64,000 nt of DNA, from the NCBI RefSeq assembly GCF_000759475.1, contig NZ_CP009454.1, forward strand, positions 3,472,001 through 3,536,000, written 5' to 3'. The position numbers and the translations under genes are program-made. The notes beneath the pieces were generated by a model. It worked only from the letters and a program-made list of their open reading frames with translations, ran no database searches and was not told the origin of the DNA. The stretch is from Pantoea rwandensis. Its GTDB lineage: Bacteria > Pseudomonadota > Gammaproteobacteria > Enterobacterales > Enterobacteriaceae. Shown here one piece after another: positions 62,370 to 64,000 of this stretch. How positions within the stretch are numbered: the stretch's first letter is position 1; each line of letters begins with the position of its first letter.

Positions 62370-63086
62370 TTACGCCCCGCGTTGCAGCAGCATCGACTTA
62401 ATATGGCCGATAGCGCGCGTCGGGTTTAGTCCTTTCGGGCACACGCTCACACAGTTCATGATGCTGTGACAGCGGAATACACTGAAAGCATCGTTCAGAT
62501 TGTCCAGACGCGCATCGGTTTCGGTATCGCGGCTGTCGATCAGGAAACGGTAAGCGGCTAACAAACCTGCCGGACCGATGAACTTATCCGGGTTCCACCA
62601 GAACGATGGGCACGAGGTCGAGCAGCAAGCGCACAGAATACACTCGTACAATCCATCCAGGTGCTCACGGTCTGCCGGGGTCTGCAGATGCTCGCGTGCT
62701 GGCGGATTTTCCCCATTATTCAACAGGAAAGGCTTAATCTTCTCATACTGCGTATAGAATTGTCCCATATCAACTACGAGGTCGCGGATCACCGGCAAAC
62801 CAGGCAGTGGACGGATAACAATTTTCTTGGTGCCATTACCCAGCGCGGACACTGGCGTGATGCAGGCCAGACCGTTTTTGCCGTTCATGTTGAGGCCGTC
62901 AGAACCGCACACGCCTTCACGGCATGAGCGACGGAAGGCCAACGTAGGGTCCTTCTCTTTCAGACGAATCAACGCGTCCAGCAACATCATGTCGCGACCG
63001 TCTTCTGACTCCAGCGTGTATTCCTGCATACGCGGTTTGTCATCGACTTCCGGGTTGTAACGATAGATAGAAAATTCGAGTCTCAT
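62370..63086 (-). CDS. sdhB: succinate dehydrogenase iron-sulfur subunit
   Basis: Carries the 2Fe-2S, 4Fe-4S and 3Fe-4S clusters between flavin and quinone, 238 residues as in E. coli. The 2Fe-2S ligands are in CREGVCGSDGLNMNG with a later cysteine in GLAC. The other clusters are in CILCACCSTSCPSFWW and CHSIMNCVSVCPKGLNP. It lies 14 bases after sdhA. Confidence 0.98.
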   Translation of the reverse strand: MRLEFSIYRYNPEVDDKPRMQEYTLESEDGRDMMLLDALIRLKEKDPTLAFRRSCREGVCGSDGLNMNGKNGLACITPVSALGNGTKKIVIRPLPGLPVIRDLVVDMGQFYTQYEKIKPFLLNNGENPPAREHLQTPADREHLDGLYECILCACCSTSCPSFWWNPDKFIGPAGLLAAYRFLIDSRDTETDARLDNLNDAFSVFRCHSIMNCVSVCPKGLNPTRAIGHIKSMLLQRGA

Positions 63087-63100
63087 GATGATCTCCGCAA

Positions 63101-64000
63101 TTAGTAGGTACGCGCTTTCGGCGGGAAGGCCGCACGCAGTTTCGGTTGCATGTTCACCTCACGGCGCGTCATGCTTTCCGTTTGCGGAACATAGAGGCTG
63201 TGACACAGCCAGTTTGCATCATCACGTTCCGGGTAGTCGAAGCGGCTGTGTGCGCCACGGCTTTCGGTACGGAAGTTTGCGGCGACCGCAGTGGCGTACG
63301 CGGTTTCCATCAGGTTATCCAGCTCAAGGCACTCAATACGCTGGGTATTGAAATCTGGCGAACGGTCATCAAGACGCGCTGACTTCAGGCGTTCACGAAT
63401 CACTTTCAGCTCTTCCAGACCTTCACGCATCGCATCACCTTCGCGGAATACCGAGAAGTTGTTCTGCATGCAACGCTGCAGCGCTTTACGGATTTCAACC
63501 GGATCTTCACCCGTGGTGTTGTTTTCCCAGCGGTTGAAGCGCGCCATGGCGGCATCGATGTTTTCCTGCGTGGCTTCACGCAGTTCACCCTGCTCTTCCA
63601 GACACTCCAGCAGGTGTACACCCGCCGCACGGCCAAATACCACCAGGTCCAGCAGCGAGTTACCACCGAGACGGTTGGCACCGTGTACTGATACGCAGGC
63701 AATTTCGCCTACCGCGAACAAGCCCGGAATCACTTCGTCTTCGCCCTGCTCATTCACGCGCAGCGCCTGACCGGTCACTTTGGTTGGCACGCCGCCCATC
63801 ATGTAGTGGCAGGTTGGGATAACCGGAATCGGTTCTTTAATCGGGTCAACGTGGGCAAAAGTACGAGACAGCTCAAGGATACCCGGCAGACGCGATTCCA
63901 AAACTTCTGCGCCCAGATGGTCGAGTTTCAGCTTGATATGCGGGCCCCACGGACCATCGCAACCACGGCCTTCACGAATCTCCACCATCATGGAACGGGC
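63101..64000 (-). CDS. sdhA: succinate dehydrogenase flavoprotein subunit, 5' end outside window
   Basis: C-terminal half of SdhA, which carries covalent FAD and the succinate site. The frame is open to the right edge, so the FAD-binding N-terminus is missing. Visible are [17 protein letters not shown] with an active-site histidine, [24 protein letters not shown] for FAD binding, and [17 protein letters not shown] with the catalytic arginine and capping residues. It ends KARTY. The gene order implies sdhCD lies further right. Confidence 0.97.
   Translation of the reverse strand, partial: ARSMMVEIREGRGCDGPWGPHIKLKLDHLGAEVLESRLPGILELSRTFAHVDPIKEPIPVIPTCHYMMGGVPTKVTGQALRVNEQGEDEVIPGLFAVGEIACVSVHGANRLGGNSLLDLVVFGRAAGVHLLECLEEQGELREATQENIDAAMARFNRWENNTTGEDPVEIRKALQRCMQNNFSVFREGDAMREGLEELKVIRERLKSARLDDRSPDFNTQRIECLELDNLMETAYATAVAANFRTESRGAHSRFDYPERDDANWLCHSLYVPQTESMTRREVNMQPKLRAAFPPKARTY

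Overview
The window is chromosomal DNA of an Enterobacterales bacterium. Protein similarity to Escherichia coli is very high throughout, and gene order follows the E. coli 17-19 minute region (rhlE, ybhPON, moa, uvrB, bio, mod, gal, gpmA, aroG, zitB, pnuC, nadA, Lys tRNAs, tol-pal, cydAB, suc, sdh). The departures from E. coli order suggest the Erwiniaceae (Pantoea, Erwinia or a close relative) rather than Escherichia. This placement is an inference from gene content. No phage, plasmid, CRISPR or intact insertion sequence was seen.

Layout. 1-7 kb: end of a GT4 glycosyltransferase, then rhlE-dusC on the minus strand, ybhQ, and the ybhP-clsB-ybhN operon. 7-13 kb: ybhL, a DUF1615 lipoprotein, and moaABCDE behind a Moco riboswitch and a ModE-type site; ybhK diverges from moaA. 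13-24.5 kb: LexA-controlled uvrB; a long regulatory gap with DnaA boxes and an NtrC/sigma-54-type promoter; an orphan UrtE-like ABC ATPase; bioBFCD and divergent bioA around a BirA operator; ybhB, pgl and ybhA. 24.5-30 kb: modABC, acrZ, modE and modF. 30-36 kb: galTKM without galE, gpmA, aroG and ybgS. 36-41 kb: an EvgA/EvgS-like phosphorelay pair whose kinase gene overlaps zitB. 41-46 kb: nadA-pnuC, a two-gene alkylation-repair locus (ogt and an Ada-AlkA chimera), a tandem 258-bp repeat and three tRNA-Lys genes. 46-56 kb: ybgC-tolQRAB-pal-cpoB and cydABX-ybgE. 56-64 kb: sucABCD and sdhB, with sdhA running off the right edge.

Several units work together. ModE-type sites lie in front of both modABC (molybdate uptake) and moaA (cofactor synthesis), and modE is in the same window. 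The sdh-suc block makes two consecutive TCA enzymes plus 2-oxoglutarate dehydrogenase, feeding electrons to quinol that CydABX can oxidise. The Tol-Pal genes form one envelope-constriction system. The parts that differ most from the E. coli plan, and hold most of the interest, are the nitrogen-type promoter with its lone UrtE-like ATPase, the galE-less gal operon with retained operators, the phosphorelay-zitB operon, the Ada-AlkA/Ogt locus, and several families of intergenic repeats.
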